Positions 1 through 11,569 of a DNA stretch of 64,000 bases are shown in pieces. A program made the translations under genes and the position numbers. Below the pieces are notes generated by a model that saw only the letters and a program-made list of their open reading frames with translations, searched no databases and was not told where the DNA came from. Origin of the DNA: Ailurus styani (Eukaryota > Chordata > Mammalia > Carnivora > Ailuridae); the NCBI GenBank assembly GCA_002007465.1, contig LNAC01000001.1, positions 5,101,347-5,165,346 of the forward strand, in the 5' to 3' direction. The first letter of the stretch is position 1, and the number at the start of each line of letters is the position of its first letter.

Positions 1-906
1 CCACTCTGTCCAGCAGGGTCCGGCTGCAGGGTTTCTGGAGGAAATAGGGTAGGCAGGTCCTGTGCTTTAGCTGCTGGACTTCGGAAGCCTTAAGTTACAG
101 GTTCAGGACTACATGAGAAGTCCAGCCCAGTAAGGAGATCATAAGAGGCAGAGTTAAGAAACAGAAGAAAAACGAACCCTCTGTCAAGCGTACGTAGATA
201 TTAAAGTGTGTGAGTTAACGTGGACAGAGCCTAATCACAGCTTAGAATGGACATTATTTCAAAATCATAGAATAAAACCGGAAGGCCATAATTAGGTTTT
301 GTTGAAGCTAAGAACGGAAAAGCCACAACAGAACTGTGTCAGGGAGTGTCCACCACAAGGATCGAGATGTAATTGCAGGTCTTGGCTTCAGAAGTTCAAA
401 GAACCTCGCATGCAAATGGCCCTAGAAAGCAGAACCTTTCTTTTGCAAGCAACTGAGGCAGTTTAAAATAGTTCTGCACAAGAGGAAAACAAGCACACGT
501 GAGCTTTTGCAAATCTGATGTCATCGAGGATAATATAAGGCTGAAAATCATAGCAATATTTTTTTCCCCTGAAGTCATTACCCCCAGGTCCTTCTCTCCC
601 CCCTCCCATGCTTAATTAGCATGTGACATTCTACCAGGAAAAGAGGATTGCACCTTTCACGAGGACAAGTCGGCACTGAGCCACAGCCCAGCGGCCCCAG
701 CACGGACGCAGAACTGCTGTTTCTGTGCCCGCATACTATTCAAAAGAAAACAATTCGGGGTAGCCCACGTGTCAGCCCACACATTTGTTAAGTTCAGAGA
801 AAGAGACATATACGGAAAACTTGCAGACACAAATGGGGTGGGACTGATTTCCTCTCACAGTGTGATGAATGAATGGAAATGCAGAGGTTGAGAAAAAAGG
901 ACTTAC
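1..906 (-). other. DOCK1: DOCK1 intron 3, 5' part (partial)
   Basis: This stretch lies downstream of exon 3 on the minus strand. It starts, in transcript sense, with a perfect GTAAGT donor (plus-strand complement at 901..906) and runs off the left edge. No continuation of the SH3 domain (the expected next residues begin GIFPASY) is visible, so exon 4 must lie to the left of the window. I see no repeat that I can name with confidence in it. Confidence 0.85.
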
Positions 907-947
907 CTTCTTAGACTTTTTCCTTAAGGTGTAACCTCTGTACCACC
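907..947 (-). CDS. DOCK1: DOCK1 coding exon 3 (middle of the N-terminal SH3 domain)
   Basis: DOCK1 is an atypical guanine nucleotide exchange factor that, with ELMO1/2, activates Rac1 at the plasma membrane in phagocytosis, migration and myoblast fusion. Its N-terminal SH3 domain takes part in ELMO binding and in autoinhibition through the DHR-2 domain. The 41-nt exon encodes, after a split glycine, WYRGYTLRKKSKK, which matches the vertebrate DOCK1 segment from about residue 45 to 57; DOCK5 has LQN where this reads LRK, so DOCK1 is the better match. The tryptophan is the conserved SH3 ligand-groove Trp. The acceptor is a T-rich tract ending TTTAG before 947, with a branch-like TTCTAAC at 971..977 on the plus strand. 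The donor is AAG|GTAAGT. The exon enters in phase 1 and leaves in phase 0, which fits exon 2. No defect is visible. Confidence 0.93.
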
Positions 948-2689
948 CTAAACAAACACAAAGTTGCAACAGTTAGAAGGAGGAGACATCCCAGGGCCCT
1001 CCCAATACCTTCCTGTCCTGGAGAATTCATTGCTTTGCAGAACCAGGGAAATCAGTTTATCACCAGAATTCAATAATCCTAACGCTGTGGAACTATACTG
1101 GAAGGTTCCAGAGAGTGCATCTCAAATCGGCCTGGCTAGCGACCTTCCCAAACACCCCACCAGCTCTTTCATCTCCGTCTGCTGCTGGCGGCCTTGACGC
1201 CGTCAACCTGAAGTTAGGCCGCACCGTCCCAGGAGGAAACATCACCCTTTTGACCAGTCATCCCGGAGAGGGCTCCTTGGGTATACATTTCCCTATCTGT
1301 CCCTCAGACTGACTTGGATCGGGGTCACCGCCAAGTGCACATACCAGCATCCCCAGATCATCGAGAACTGTCCTGAGACAGAGGACCTATTGAGCGCTAA
1401 CTTCCTCCCTCCTCCATCCGAGACGCCGTGCCCCGGAGCAGGCGTGATCTCACAAAGTGTGTCTGTGGTAAAGCCTCCGGCCCTCACGGGAAGCGCCAGG
1501 CCCAGGAACACAGGCCCACCTACCCTGGGGGTGCACCTAGACTCACGTTCCCATTGCCGCCCTGAGGGGAGGAAGCTGAAGACGGACACGCTCCAACTGT
1601 TAGCATGATGTAAATGGCAGAGCGGCTCTGACCACACCCCTGTCACCTGCCCGCAAGCCGAGGCTAGAAACTGTCCCGGTCACCAGCCTCCCGACAGCCC
1701 CACCTCCCACGACCCCCGTGGATTGTTCCTTACCCCAAATGCCCTCAAGTCGCTCTGGCCACCTTGCTCGGGCAAAGTGAATCCAAAGCTCAGACAAATT
1801 CTAACTCTGCCCACGGGAGCAAAAGGACCTGGTCAGAGAATGGCGGGAGCACTCCGAGCGGGCAGGTTGGGTAAATTCCCAGAGAATGACCAAACACTAG
1901 GCTCTCACACGGTATCACAAAGTCAAAGCTCAGAAGCGAGCGACGGCTGAGCGAGCTCAGAATATTGCCCCAAGGACAGCGCCTGCTTACACAGCAGTCA
2001 CGTTACCAACCAGCACCGACCGAGGAGGACGGTCACAGACCAGAAAGGGATGGGGTGGAAATGAGCAAAGTCCTCAAGGGATTATGAACAGATGCTCTCC
2101 AAGCATTCAGAACAGGAGATGGACATTCCCAGGATCCCCGCGAAGATTTGCTAAGCCCGAGTGGTGACCGCTGGGCTCTCTCGACAAGGGGCTCAGCAGA
2201 TGGACCGGGGGCACCGCGGACACGGAATGTCTACGGCTCAGTCGCACTCGGGAGAGCCACACTGCCTCCATCACCGGTTTGCGCACCCGGCCCAGAATCT
2301 GTGCCCATCGAGGGCAGCGTTCCCAGGCCGTCACACGGAGGAAGAGGGGAGGTCTATGCAGTCACCGGCCTACATCTAGAGCCAAATAAAGGCTGTATTT
2401 ATTCAGTTCTAAGGACGGCCTTCCATGCTGTCATTATAACCCTCCCACGTCTTCATCATTAACATGCCTTCCGTTCCTGAAACGGACAAGGGGTGAATGT
2501 CCTAGACCGTAAAAGGAAATACTGCCCAGGGACAAGTAAAAGACAGAAACAAAGTAAAAAAGAGCCATACTTATCGAGAGTGTATAAAAGGAGCCCAGGG
2601 ACTGACCCACCTATGAAGAGATTGCTCAAACTGAAAGATAATCAGATACAACTTAACTGAACAAACTTCCCTGGTAAAAACCGTCACGC

Positions 2690-3000
2690 CGCAGGATACG
2701 GGCAGCCCCGGGAGCCGGGGAAGACAGGAGCCTGCAGCACCTCAGTGGGAGCAGCCACCCCCGCCTCGCCCGAGGATCTGTCCCCACGGCCGCAATGAGC
2801 GACCCCGGGCACGCGTCCCCGGAAAGACGTGTGCGCGCCCCCCCGAGCCCGGTGGGACAGCTGCCGGACGCCGGGGCCGCTGGTGCCGGGGCCGCTGGTG
2901 CCGGGGCCGCTGGTGCAGGGGTAAGGGTCCGCACGTGGAGGAGAGGTGAGTGCTCAGAACTGGGAAAGCTGTCAGTAAAACCGGGGCGTGCGCACACAGC
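2690..3000. promoter_or_regulatory. Small CpG-rich patch in DOCK1 intron 2 with a 15-bp tandem repeat
   Basis: CpG dinucleotides are dense here compared with the flanks, for example GACCCCGGGCACGCGTCC and the GTGTGCGCGCC run near 2800..2840. Three copies of a 15-bp unit, GCCGGGGCCGCTGGT, sit at about 2870..2921. The unit length is a multiple of three, so long open frames appear on both strands (repeated PRHQR or PAAPA), but nothing else suggests coding. It may be an intronic CpG island or simply a GC-rich minisatellite. Confidence 0.5.
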
Positions 3001-3300
3001 CGTGGGAGCCGTGAACTAAACATACACTAAAAATAAACAAGAATGCCTCTTCGAATACAGCACTGAATAAAAAAGTAAGAAAGAACGAGAGCGAGAGCTA
3101 CACCCACATTTATGTACGTGAAAGAACACATGCACGGCAAACACTACAAGAACACAGGCGAACAAAAACATCCACTTCAGACACAGTAAAAGGGTTTTCA
3201 ATGGGAAGAGGGAGAAGAAAGGGGTGAGCCATGGGGATATAAGGTAGGGAGGCTTTTCTTTTCTTTTTCTTTTTTAATGTTATAATAATAGATGGAGTTT

Positions 3301-3490
3301 ATTTTAAAGATTTTATTTATTTATTTGACCGAGAGAGATTACAAGTAGGCAGAGAGGCAGGCAGAGGGAGAGGAGGAAGCAGGCTCCCTGCTGAGCAGAG
3401 AGCCTGATGCGGGGCTCGATCCCAGGACCCTGAGATCATGACCTGAGCCGAAGGCAGAGGCTTTAACCCACGGAGCCACCCAGGCGCCCC
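3301..3490 (-). mobile_element. CAN-SINE, minus strand
   Basis: Reading the minus strand, the element starts GGGGCGCCTGGGTGGCTC, passes through the tRNA-like body (CATGATCTCAGGGTCCTGGG) and ends in an AAATAAAATCTTT tail. The 8-bp target-site duplication TGGAGTTT flanks it at 3293..3300 and 3491..3498. It is sense to DOCK1. Confidence 0.93.
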
Positions 3491-3579
3491 TGGAGTTTCT
3501 TTTTTAATTGCCTTCCTAGGCAAGATGAAAACCTATCATTTTCCTGCCCAGGATTATCTGCATATATGATTCCTTCAAC

Positions 3580-3670
3580 CCACAGAGCCCACACACTATG
3601 TGCCAGAGACTGCATTAGACAGATCAAAATACAGAAAGAGATGAGACCTAATTTCTGCCCCCCGTGAGCT
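3580..3670 (+). repeat. Possible L2/MIR-class fragment
   Basis: The string CTATGTGCCAGAGACTGCAT followed by a 'GTGAGCTCACAGATGGG' ending resembles the common 'table-of-size' end of ancient L2/MIR-class elements (ACTATGTGCCAGGCACTG). It is short and diverged. Confidence 0.4.
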
Positions 3671-4764
3671 CACAGATGGGAAGACCCCCTAAGACAAGCA
3701 GGGCCCCAGCCATTTTGCAGGACAGACGTCAGCATGAAGGAGAGAGGGTATCCCTGCACAGGTTTCTTGCAGGGGAGGGAAGGCTGTAAGGGAAAGCAGG
3801 CCTGGCTGCTCTGAGGGGAAGGAGCAGGAGGGTCCATGGTCAGTAGCAGCAACGGGCTGATTAACTTCTCCCAGGCAGGGCTCACGAGTGGTCTCCACGG
3901 AGTCAATCAACCAAAGAGACAGGCAGGTATGGGCAAGACACGGCCCCGAAACTCAGGGAGCACACGGTCTAGCACAGGAAAATGGCAACCCATCAAGTGA
4001 GCGAGTCCCACACAGTGTCCCCAGCAGAACAACAGGGAGGAACACACACACACACTCAAGGCCAGGGACAGTGCCACAAGGGGACAGTACCAGGCAGAGC
4101 AAAGGAGGTGAGAGACAGGCAGGAAGGAGCTTCTGCCCAGACTGGTGTGCTTGGTCTTCAAGCAGGGCTCACGGTTAGTCAGATGGAGGAGGGAGGAGGC
4201 AGAGCAGCGGGTGGAGAGAGGGGCACTCAGTGCGCCCCGAGAAACCAGCAGCAGCAAGGCCAGCACGGGCATGAGGAAGGAGCTGGCGTTCCCTCCAGGA
4301 TGAACAGGTGAAGACCACATCGCCAAGGTCCTGGGATCGGCCAGTTTACAAGGAGCTGCCTGAGACAGAGAGGACATTCCCTTATGTCACGAGGACGGTG
4401 GCCTGTGCTCTGAACGGCAAGAGAGCCAAATTCCAGATGTGGCCAATCATGTCCGATGGACAGCATCCACACACACAACGGGCTTTCTGGAGAAAGAACC
4501 AGCAGGTGTCCTCCATGGAACACACTGCAGGCACCACAGGTGCAGACTCAGCCCCACAGCCGGAGGCTCCGGGAGCAACATGACCATCTCTCTCAGGAAG
4601 ACAGTAGCCATAGCCACCCAGGTCTTCCACAGGCCAGGGCCAGGCGGCCGGTCACCGGCGGCCAGTTACAAAGGATGCTTGCTGAGTGGAGGCTGGGCTG
4701 GAGGGCTCCCGGGTCTAAGAAATGAGAACCTTCCCACGGTGATTGCCTTTTCCAATCTGTCACA

Positions 4765-5395
4765 GGTTCAACTGTGTCCCTAAAAACAGACGGTGAAGTC
4801 CTCACTCTACCTGTGAATGTGACCTTATTTGGAAATAAGGACTCCACAGACAATCAGGTTAAAAAGAGTTTGTTGGGCGCCTGGGTGGCTCAGTGGGTTA
4901 AAGCCTCTGCTTTCGGCTCAGGTCATGATCTCAGGGTCCTGGGATCGAGGCCCGCATCGGGCTCCCTGCTCGGCGGGGAGCCTGCTTCTTCCCCTCTCTC
5001 TCTCTCTGCCTGCCTCTCTGCCTGCTTGTGATCTCTCTCTCTGTGTGTATCAAGTGAATAAATAAAATCTTTAAAAAAAATAAAAATAAAATAAATAAAT
5101 AAATAAAAAGAGTTTGTTACAGTGGGCCAGAAACCAAAATGACTGGTGTCTTTATATAAAGGAGAAGCAGACAGAGACACACACCCAGGGAGGCTGCCAC
5201 ATGAAGACAAAGGCGGAAATCAGAGTGTTCCATCTACAACCCAGTGTCGGCAAACACCAGAAGCTGGGGAGACACAAGGGAGGGCTTCTCCCCCTTGGCC
5301 CTGCCGACACCTTGATCTCAGACCACCAGCCCAGAACTGGGAGACAATACACCTATCACTGTAGCCGCCCGGTACGGTCCTTTGCTATAAAGCGT
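4765..5395 (+). mobile_element. MaLR (MLT1-like) solo LTR, split by a SINE
   Basis: Diagnostic MLT1 blocks appear in order: CTGTGAATGTGACCTTATTT at 4811, GACTGGTGTCTTTATATAAA after the SINE, then CACATGAAGACAAAGGCGGA, and GCCGACACCTTGATCTCAGA near 5303. MLT1 LTRs are ancient mammalian ERVL-MaLR remnants and are non-coding. The CAN-SINE at 4875..5104 cuts it in two. Confidence 0.8.
4875..5104 (+). mobile_element. CAN-SINE inside the MLT1 LTR
   Basis: This is a full-length copy from GGGCGCCTGGGTGGCTCAGT to an (AATAA)n-rich tail. A perfect 14-bp target-site duplication, AAAAAGAGTTTGTT, lies at 4861..4874 and 5105..5118. The perfect duplication and intact head suggest a fairly young insertion. 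It is antisense to DOCK1. Confidence 0.95.
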
Positions 5396-5399
5396 GGGC

Positions 5400-7400
5400 C
5401 TTTGTTACAAAGCCCCCAGGAAACTCACACTGTCTCACAAGACCTTCAGTTGACAGATGCTGGGATGGCACAAGGAGGAAGTAAGGTGCATTTTGGAAGA
5501 AAATATATCATTACCCCTTTAAAAACTAGAATACATTCCGTTCCAGTGTAGTGGTTTAATCCAAAGAATAATTTCCTAATCTTTCCGCCTTGCCTGCCAG
5601 CTCCCTGACGTCCAGCATCCAGGGCCCAGAGCGTGGAAATGAGCAGGTGGCAGGCCCAGCACATCCTCGGCCACTCAAGAGTCCCCTTATAAACATGGGA
5701 CCTTGGCTCACCTCTCCTGCCTGGCTGAGTCTGGACACTGCTTGAAAGTGGGGGAGTGCCTTCAGAGAGCTCTGCAAGCTCCTTCCACCCCCACAGTGAC
5801 CTGTACCCTGCTTTTCCTTTGTCCTCTGCTCCAGGCCTTCATGAGCCTGAGAGAGAGAGAAATTAACCATAACTTAAAGGTAAATTTGTTCTTTGAACTT
5901 TACTATAAAGAGCGATCATCTAGAATTTATATTCTCTGCAGAAAGCCAAGTAATATCCTGAAAAGGATCACACAGAAAAAGAAAATTAAATTTGACAAAC
6001 AGAAATACATTTTCTTAGAGGAAACGTAGGAGGGGAGAGGAGAAAAGAAAAAAAAAATGCCAAACTCAAATATGATCCGTGAAACTAAAATAGAACAAAA
6101 GGAAAGAGCGGAAAAACTGTTATTCCACTTTTATTTGATATATAAAGACACCAAGTTTCCCAAAGTCAAAACTACTTCCCCAAAAGCGTTTCTCTGATCA
6201 GATTCTGATTAAAACCAAAATGACAGTTGTCAAAGAAAAGGAATTTATTTTGTGTGAAAGGGTCTTTATAAAGACTGGAATATTTTAATCAGAATCTCGA
6301 AGACTGACTAGCCTTGAAACAAAATGCTCACTGAAGCAAGCTTTACCCTGATGCCTGCTATCCAATTTTTTTGAAAGTCAAATGTACAGCAAGGATTGCT
6401 GGCTCATGATAAGATCCCACTGTTTAAAGAGTACATTCTTCTTAGGAAGCAAAGAACAAGAGGTGGCAGTCCCCACATACCCAGGCTGACCGGAAATTGC
6501 TATCTATTCAGGAATGACGTCATCGCCCAGTGTTTACTAACCAGGAGTTCAACTTCAACAGAGCAGGGCAAACATAAAGAAGATGTGAGAGCCTTTTTCC
6601 CTTCAGATCAGTAAAGTGTCAGAGATGAGAGGTTTGCTCCTTAACCTCTACTTAATTTCTCCCTGTTTCCTCTCAAACACTGGCAATACATACTGAGAGC
6701 AGATAAGGCAATCCAACTGTCAGCTATAAAAATTGAAAACAAGCAGAAGGCACCCATCACAACTACTCATTCACTTAAGGACAGGGTCTGTTTTCACAGT
6801 TACATCTGCTTCCAGGCATACGCCACTAAAGCAGATTTTTTTTTCCAGTACAAAGATTTTAGGGTTAAAGACGCAAATGGACTGGAATTCTAAGTCCGCG
6901 TGCGTCACCAGGGGAACTAAGGGACACGGCCATGGGTGTTTTGATAGGGTCATGCTTCGCGGAGGTGTCTGGGAGGGGCACTGGAGCAAGCTCCAGCCCA
7001 CCCAGTGCACGGAGGCTCACATCCACTTCACCCATGTGCAGATTTCACAGACTGAGCCTGAGGTCCAGTTTGCCGATCACTGTGGGACAGCTGCGGTCTC
7101 CTCCCTCACTCCCACCTCCCACTGCAAGGGTTTAGCTAAACCCGCTCCGAAAGCAATTCTTCTATTGAAATGATCCATTTTAATCAGTTCTTTTCATTCA
7201 TCTGCTATGTGGGAGTCACCCCTTCAAGCAGGAAGTAAAGCCACCAACGCTAATTACACAATTCTACAAAATTTCCAGATCTGAGGAGTCGCAGAAAGCA
7301 AGCCCATCACGGCTTCCCTTCTGGGCCACAATAACCACAAAGTAAAAGGAAGGGTGGGTCATTTTTCAGTGAAACCCAAAACACTAAATATAAAAACCGA
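5400..7400. other. Intronic DNA without recognised elements
   Basis: I see no named repeat or gene here. It is AT-rich from about 5860 to 6400. One notable structure is a 15-bp perfect inverted repeat (6200..6214 against 6283..6297) that encloses a 14-bp palindrome, GTCTTTATAAAGAC, at 6262..6275. Confidence 0.5.
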
Positions 7401-7406
7401 TTGTGT

Positions 7407-7587
7407 GGGGCGCCTGGGTGGCTCAGTCAGTTAAGCGGCTGCCTTTAGCTCAGCTCATGATCTTGAGGTCCTGGAATCAAGTCCTGCATTGGGCTCCCTG
7501 CTTAGGGGGGAGTCTGCTTTTCCCTCTTCCTTTGCCCCTCCCCCTACTCTTGCTCACTCTCTCTCTCTCTCTCTCTTTCTAATAAAT
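7407..7587 (+). mobile_element. CAN-SINE, older subfamily
   Basis: The head reads GGGGCGCCTGGGTGGCTCAG then TCAGTTAAGCGGCTGCC, the form lacking the 'GGGTTAAAGCC' variant. A (CT)n run and AATAAATAAAA tail follow. A diverged target-site duplication (AAAAACC..ATTGTG) can be read on both sides. It is antisense to DOCK1. Confidence 0.9.
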
Positions 7588-7589
7588 AA

Positions 7590-8454
<865 letters not shown>

Positions 8455-8866
8455 CTAGAAGAGACTCGGAATACCAGGCAACCGTGATTTTATTTTTTTA
8501 GTGTGGTCCTGAAGAGCACTAGTGACCAACACCATGTAGGAGACACGCAGACTCAGAAAATAAACCGGAAATCAACCCACGCTTGCGGGGCCAACACAGA
8601 CGCTGTGAAGTCCGCCGCTTTAACCAGCTTAAGTGTTGTCCAAGGAGGTGGCAGTGACATTCAGAATGTGGTTCAACTATCACCGTGATCACCTTCCACG
8701 GTGTTTTCATCCCTTCAAATGGCAACTCCGTATCCGCAGACCAAGTGACCCCCATTCCCCTCCCGGCAGCCCCGGAAGACCTCGAGTGCACCTTCTGTCC
8801 CTATGAACGGGACTGCTCTACGTGCTTCACAGAAACACATCCAACGACACCGCCCTTTTCCTTTTC

Positions 8867-9066
8867 TTTTTTTTTTTAAAGATTTTTTATTTATTTATTT
8901 GACACACAGGGAGAGATTGCAAGTAGGCAGAGAGGCAGGCAGAGAGAGAGGAGGAAGCAGGCTCCCCGCTGAGCAGAGAGCCCGATGCGGGCCTCCATCC
9001 CAGGACCCTGAGATCATGACCTGAGCGGAAGGCAGAGGCTTCAACCCACTGAGCCACCCAGGCGCC
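8867..9066 (-). mobile_element. CAN-SINE, minus strand
   Basis: On the minus strand it reads GGCGCCTGGGTGGCTCAGTG, then the GGTCATGATCTCAGGGTCCT body, the GCCTGCTTCCTCCTCTCTCT segment and an AAATAAATAAAAAATC tail. Sense to DOCK1. Confidence 0.93.
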
Positions 9067-9067
9067 G

Positions 9068-9175
9068 CCCCCTATCTGGTTTCTTTAACATGATGCTTTA
9101 AGGTTCATGCGTGCTGTACCATGTATCAGAACTTTATTCCTTTTTATGGCTAAATAGTGTTTATAATAGGAAGAA
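9068..9175 (-). mobile_element. L1 3' fragment, minus strand
   Basis: The string TACCATGTATCAGAACTTTA followed by TTCCTTTTTATGGCTAAATA is the complement of the well-known L1 3' region ('CCATAAAAAGGAA'). It is short, old and non-coding. Confidence 0.65.
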
Positions 9176-9294
9176 AACTGACACTGTCCACATTTTAATT
9201 ATCACTTCATATACTGTCTTATATTTCCATTAATAGATTTTTAATTACATGATTACTTCCTAACTATGAATCAATTACACATGGGCTGAATGTT

Positions 9295-9465
9295 TTTTAA
9301 TTTGCAAAGATATATGTATCCCTATGTTTACTGCAGCATTATTTATAACAGGTAAGTTATGGGACCAGTCCAAGTGTCCATCAACAGATGAGCGGACAAA
9401 AATCTGGTATATATACACAATGGAACACCACCCAACCATAAAAAGGAATGAGATATTGGTGGGCT
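9295..9465 (+). mobile_element. L1 3' fragment, plus strand
   Basis: Typical L1 3'-region blocks are present: TTTACTGCAGCATTATTTAT, CCAAGTGTCCATCAACAGAT and ATACACAATGGAACACCACC, then CCATAAAAAGGAATGAGAT. No open frame is preserved. Confidence 0.8.
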
Positions 9466-9904
9466 GAGTACTCTTTGGAAACCAACCTGATTTTTAAAAT
9501 TATCATATAACCAAAAATAAAATAAAAAATAAAATAAAATTGAAAAATATCAAAATAATCATATAACCAATGCTGATATTAAGCCAAAAAGCTACATTAC
9601 AATCAAATGGCAAAAATATGTCCAACATTAAGAAGAAATTCTTAAAACTGGCCATACTCAACAAACCTCTGAAATCCCTAATGTATGTCTTCACATAAAG
9701 CAGTTCCTACTCCTTTCAGATAAGCACCTAAAAAATTCATACCATTAAATGACAACCACACTTTTGCTCAAGTGTGATGAGATACAGGTAACAAATACAT
9801 TGGGAAAAGGGCATTAGAAAGCGTTTAAGATGCAAAAAATACTCAAGTAGCCCACTCTCTTAAAAAAAAAAAGAAAAAGAAAAAGAAACAAAGAAAAAAA
9901 ATAC

Positions 9905-11490
9905 TTGAGAAAGAAAAGCACAGCTGGAGACACCACAACCCCAGATTTCAAATCATACTATGAAGCTAGGGTCATCAAAACAGTATGATGCTGGCACAAA
10001 AACAGAGACATAGGTCCATGGAACAGGATGGAGAGCCCAGAAATAAAGCCATGCTTATATGGGCAATTAACCATCAAATCAACAAAGGAGGCAAGAATAT
10101 GCAACGGGAAAAGGACCGTCTCTTCAACAAATGGCACACGGGGTGGGACGAGACAGCTACATGCAAAAGAATGAAACTGGACCACTTTCTGGCACCACAA
10201 GCAAAAATAAACTCAAAATGGATTAAGGACCGGGGCGCCTGGGTGGCTCAGTCATTAAGCGTCTGCCTTCGGCTCAGTGTCCTGGGTTCCAGCCCTAAAC
10301 AGGGCTCCCTGCTCAGAGGGAGCCTACATCTCCCTCTCCCTCTGCCTGCCGCTCCCCCTGCTTATACTCTCTTTCTCTCTCTCTGTCAAATAAACAAAAC
10401 CTTTTTAAAAAAATGGATTAAGAACCTACATGTGAGACCTGAAACCATAAAACTCCTAGGAGAGAGCACAGGCAATAATTTCTCTTACATCGAACACATT
10501 TCTAGATATGTCTCCTACAGGATGAGAAACAAAAGCAAAAATCAACTACTGGGACTGTAGCAAAAAACAAAAACAAACAAACAAAAAAAAAACCCCACCT
10601 TTTATACAATGAAAGAAATCATCAACAAAACAAAAAGACAAACTACTGAACAGAAGAAGATATTTACAAACGATATCCTCTGGTAAGAGGATAGAATCCA
10701 AAGTATACAATACCCTTTTACGACTCAACACAACAAAGCAATCCAATCAAAAAGTGGGCAGAGAACTTGAATAGACATTTTTTTCCAAAGAGGACATACA
10801 GATGGCCAACAAACAGATGAAAAGATGCTGAACATCACTCATCATCAGGGAAATGCAAATCAGAAGCACAATAAAATGTCCCCTTACACCAGTCAGACTG
10901 GCTAGAATCAAAACGACAAGACATAACACATGCTGGTGAGGATGTAGAGAAAAGGGAACCTCTGCACACTCTTGGTGGTGATGTCAATTGCATCCACTGT
11001 GGAAAATAGTATGGAGGACCCTCAAAACCTTCAAAGGATAAACATCATATGATCCAGCAATTCCACTACTGGGTATTTACCCAAAGAAAATGAAAACATT
11101 AATTCAAAACAATATATGCACCCTATGTTTATTACAGCATTATCTGTAACAGCCACAATACAGAAGCAGCCCAAGTACCCATCGACAGATGAATGGATAA
11201 AGACGTGCTCTAGATACACAATGGAATATTGCTCATCCATACAAAAGAGTAAGATCCTGCCATTTGCAACAACATGGATGGACCTAGAGAGTATTATGCT
11301 AAGTGAACTAAGTCAGACAATGACAAATACTATAGGATTCCACTTACATGTGGGATCTAAAAAAACAAATGAACAAAGAAACAAACTAAAAAACCAACAT
11401 AAAAACAGAACAAACTGGTGGTCGCCAGAGAGGTGCTGAATGCGGGATGGTTGAAGCAGGTACAATTAAGATACAAACTTCCAGTCACTA
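9905..11490 (+). mobile_element. 5'-truncated L1 (3' end of ORF2 plus 3' UTR), split by a SINE
   Basis: The sequence encodes broken pieces of the C-terminal part of L1 ORF2, for example [12 protein letters not shown] and, across the [12 protein letters not shown] and [15 protein letters not shown]2 normally supplies endonuclease and reverse transcriptase, but only the tail is here, so it is inactive. Downstream are the 3'-region blocks GCATTATCTGTAACAGCCAC and CACAATGGAATATTGCTC, then a 3' UTR ending in a (AGAAG)n tract. It is antisense to DOCK1. Confidence 0.9.
10232..10409 (+). mobile_element. CAN-SINE inserted in L1 ORF2
   Basis: The head is GGGGCGCCTGGGTGGCTCAG and the tail CAAATAAACAAAACC. 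The target-site duplication AAAATGGATTAAG is at 10215..10227 and 10410..10422 and interrupts the L1 codons for KWIK. This dates the SINE as younger than the L1. Confidence 0.95.
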
Positions 11491-11504
11491 AAGAAGAAAT
11501 AAAG

Positions 11505-11557
11505 GAAGAGAAGAGAGAAGAGAAGAGAAGAGAAGAGAAGAGAAGAGAAGAGAAGAA
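11505..11557 (+). repeat. (AGAAG)n microsatellite
   Basis: About ten copies of the pentanucleotide AGAAG form a pure purine run. It probably expanded from the A-rich 3' end of the L1 just upstream. Confidence 0.9.
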
Positions 11558-11569
11558 TACAGTGATGTT

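Noticed and set aside
9985..10560. A 191-codon open frame as a cellular gene
   Set aside because: It is L1 ORF2 sequence read through a CAN-SINE.
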